Part shown: positions 6,033 through 6,191 of the stretch, in pieces | Position numbering within the stretch: position 1 is the stretch's first letter | Layout: the number at the start of each line of letters is the position of its first letter | Assembly: GCA_964502525.1 (NCBI GenBank) | Contig: CAZCXH010000219.1 | Location: forward strand, 1-6,191 | Origin: DATLYB01 sp964502525 | Lineage (GTDB): Bacteria > Bacteroidota > Bacteroidia > Chitinophagales > CAIOSU01 | Length of the DNA stretch: 6,191 nt | Direction: 5' to 3' | Made by a program: the position numbers and the translations under genes | Notes under the pieces: generated by a model | Told to the model about the DNA's origin: nothing | Database searches by the model: none | The model's input: only the letters and a program-made list of their open reading frames with translations

Positions 6033-6191
6033 ATGACTAATTTACCCGTATCATGCATACACCGCGACCCAAGCTCAAGCCATTGCAATATAAAAGATGT
6101 TATCCAAAGGCTAAAAGACGGGGGACAATCACACCATGAAATCTCCGCGGACTTAAGTACTCTGGATCAAGCTCATGGTGGAAACATATTC
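6033..6191 (+). CDS. Unidentified reading frame, cut by window end
   Basis: An open frame begins at the ATG at 6033 and runs 53 codons to the window edge without a stop; upstream it stays open back to 5991, with other possible starts at 5997, 6003 and 6006. The visible protein starts MTNLPVSCIHRDP and contains CNIKDVIQRLKDGG, a likely short amphipathic helix, then HHEISADLSTLDQAHGG. It is rich in His, Ser and Asp. I do not recognise the family; a loose likeness to small metal-sensing repressors was considered but the spacing of Cys and His does not convince me. A candidate promoter and a hairpin lie upstream. It could be the N-terminus of a real gene, or chance coding of the same type as the decayed left flank. 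Only the rest of the gene would tell. Confidence 0.3.
   Translation, partial: MTNLPVSCIHRDPSSSHCNIKDVIQRLKDGGQSHHEISADLSTLDQAHGGNIF

Noticed and set aside
1..6191. CRISPR array, tRNA, rRNA or riboswitch
   Set aside because: I saw no regularly spaced direct repeats, no cloverleaf with CCA-type arms and no conserved rRNA blocks on either strand by eye; a covariance-model search could still find a small RNA.

Overview
The window most likely comes from a Bacteroidota genome. Three things point there: a dihydroorotase of the DDQVHFREPG type that I associate with Porphyromonas-like PyrC, a Wzi/RemB-like outer-membrane barrel and a Tll0287-like (DUF3365) haem lipoprotein of the kind common in that phylum, and start codons that lack clear Shine-Dalgarno sequences. 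I found no decisive taxonomic marker such as rRNA, so this is inference.

Layout. Bases 1-345 are AT-rich, hold no convincing gene, and contain a near-perfect palindrome at 153-176. Bases 349-878 are the C-terminal part of an IS4-superfamily transposase. It has lost its N-terminus and carries a 1-nt frameshift and a 9-bp tandem duplication. Within about ten bases of its stop codon begins an internal slice of a group II intron-type reverse transcriptase (about 886-1188), cut off at both ends. Bases 1-1188 are therefore a graveyard of mobile-element debris. It ends 19 bp short of the first intact gene.

Bases 1208-3501 hold two minus-strand genes read right to left: a lipoprotein with a CxxCH haem site (2881-3501), then a Wzi/RemB-like outer-membrane beta-barrel (1208-2881). 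Stop and start overlap as TGATG, so they are probably co-transcribed and translationally coupled. Both products should sit in the cell envelope. Twenty bases away and divergent lies pfkA (3522-4511), an ATP-type 6-phosphofructokinase of glycolysis. It is followed by a 29-bp palindrome (4521-4549) and then pyrC (4558-5901), a dihydroorotase of pyrimidine synthesis. Both enzymes look complete, with their key catalytic motifs; in PyrC one canonical metal-site His is Gln.

Bases 5902-6191 hold a candidate Bacteroidota-type promoter, a hairpin directly in front of an ATG, and an unidentified reading frame that runs off the window. The genes do not form one pathway: housekeeping metabolism, an envelope gene pair and decayed mobile DNA lie side by side. 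I see no clear new defence or mobile system. The best leads are the coupled haem-lipoprotein/barrel pair, the fused IS-RT scar and the palindrome between pfkA and pyrC.
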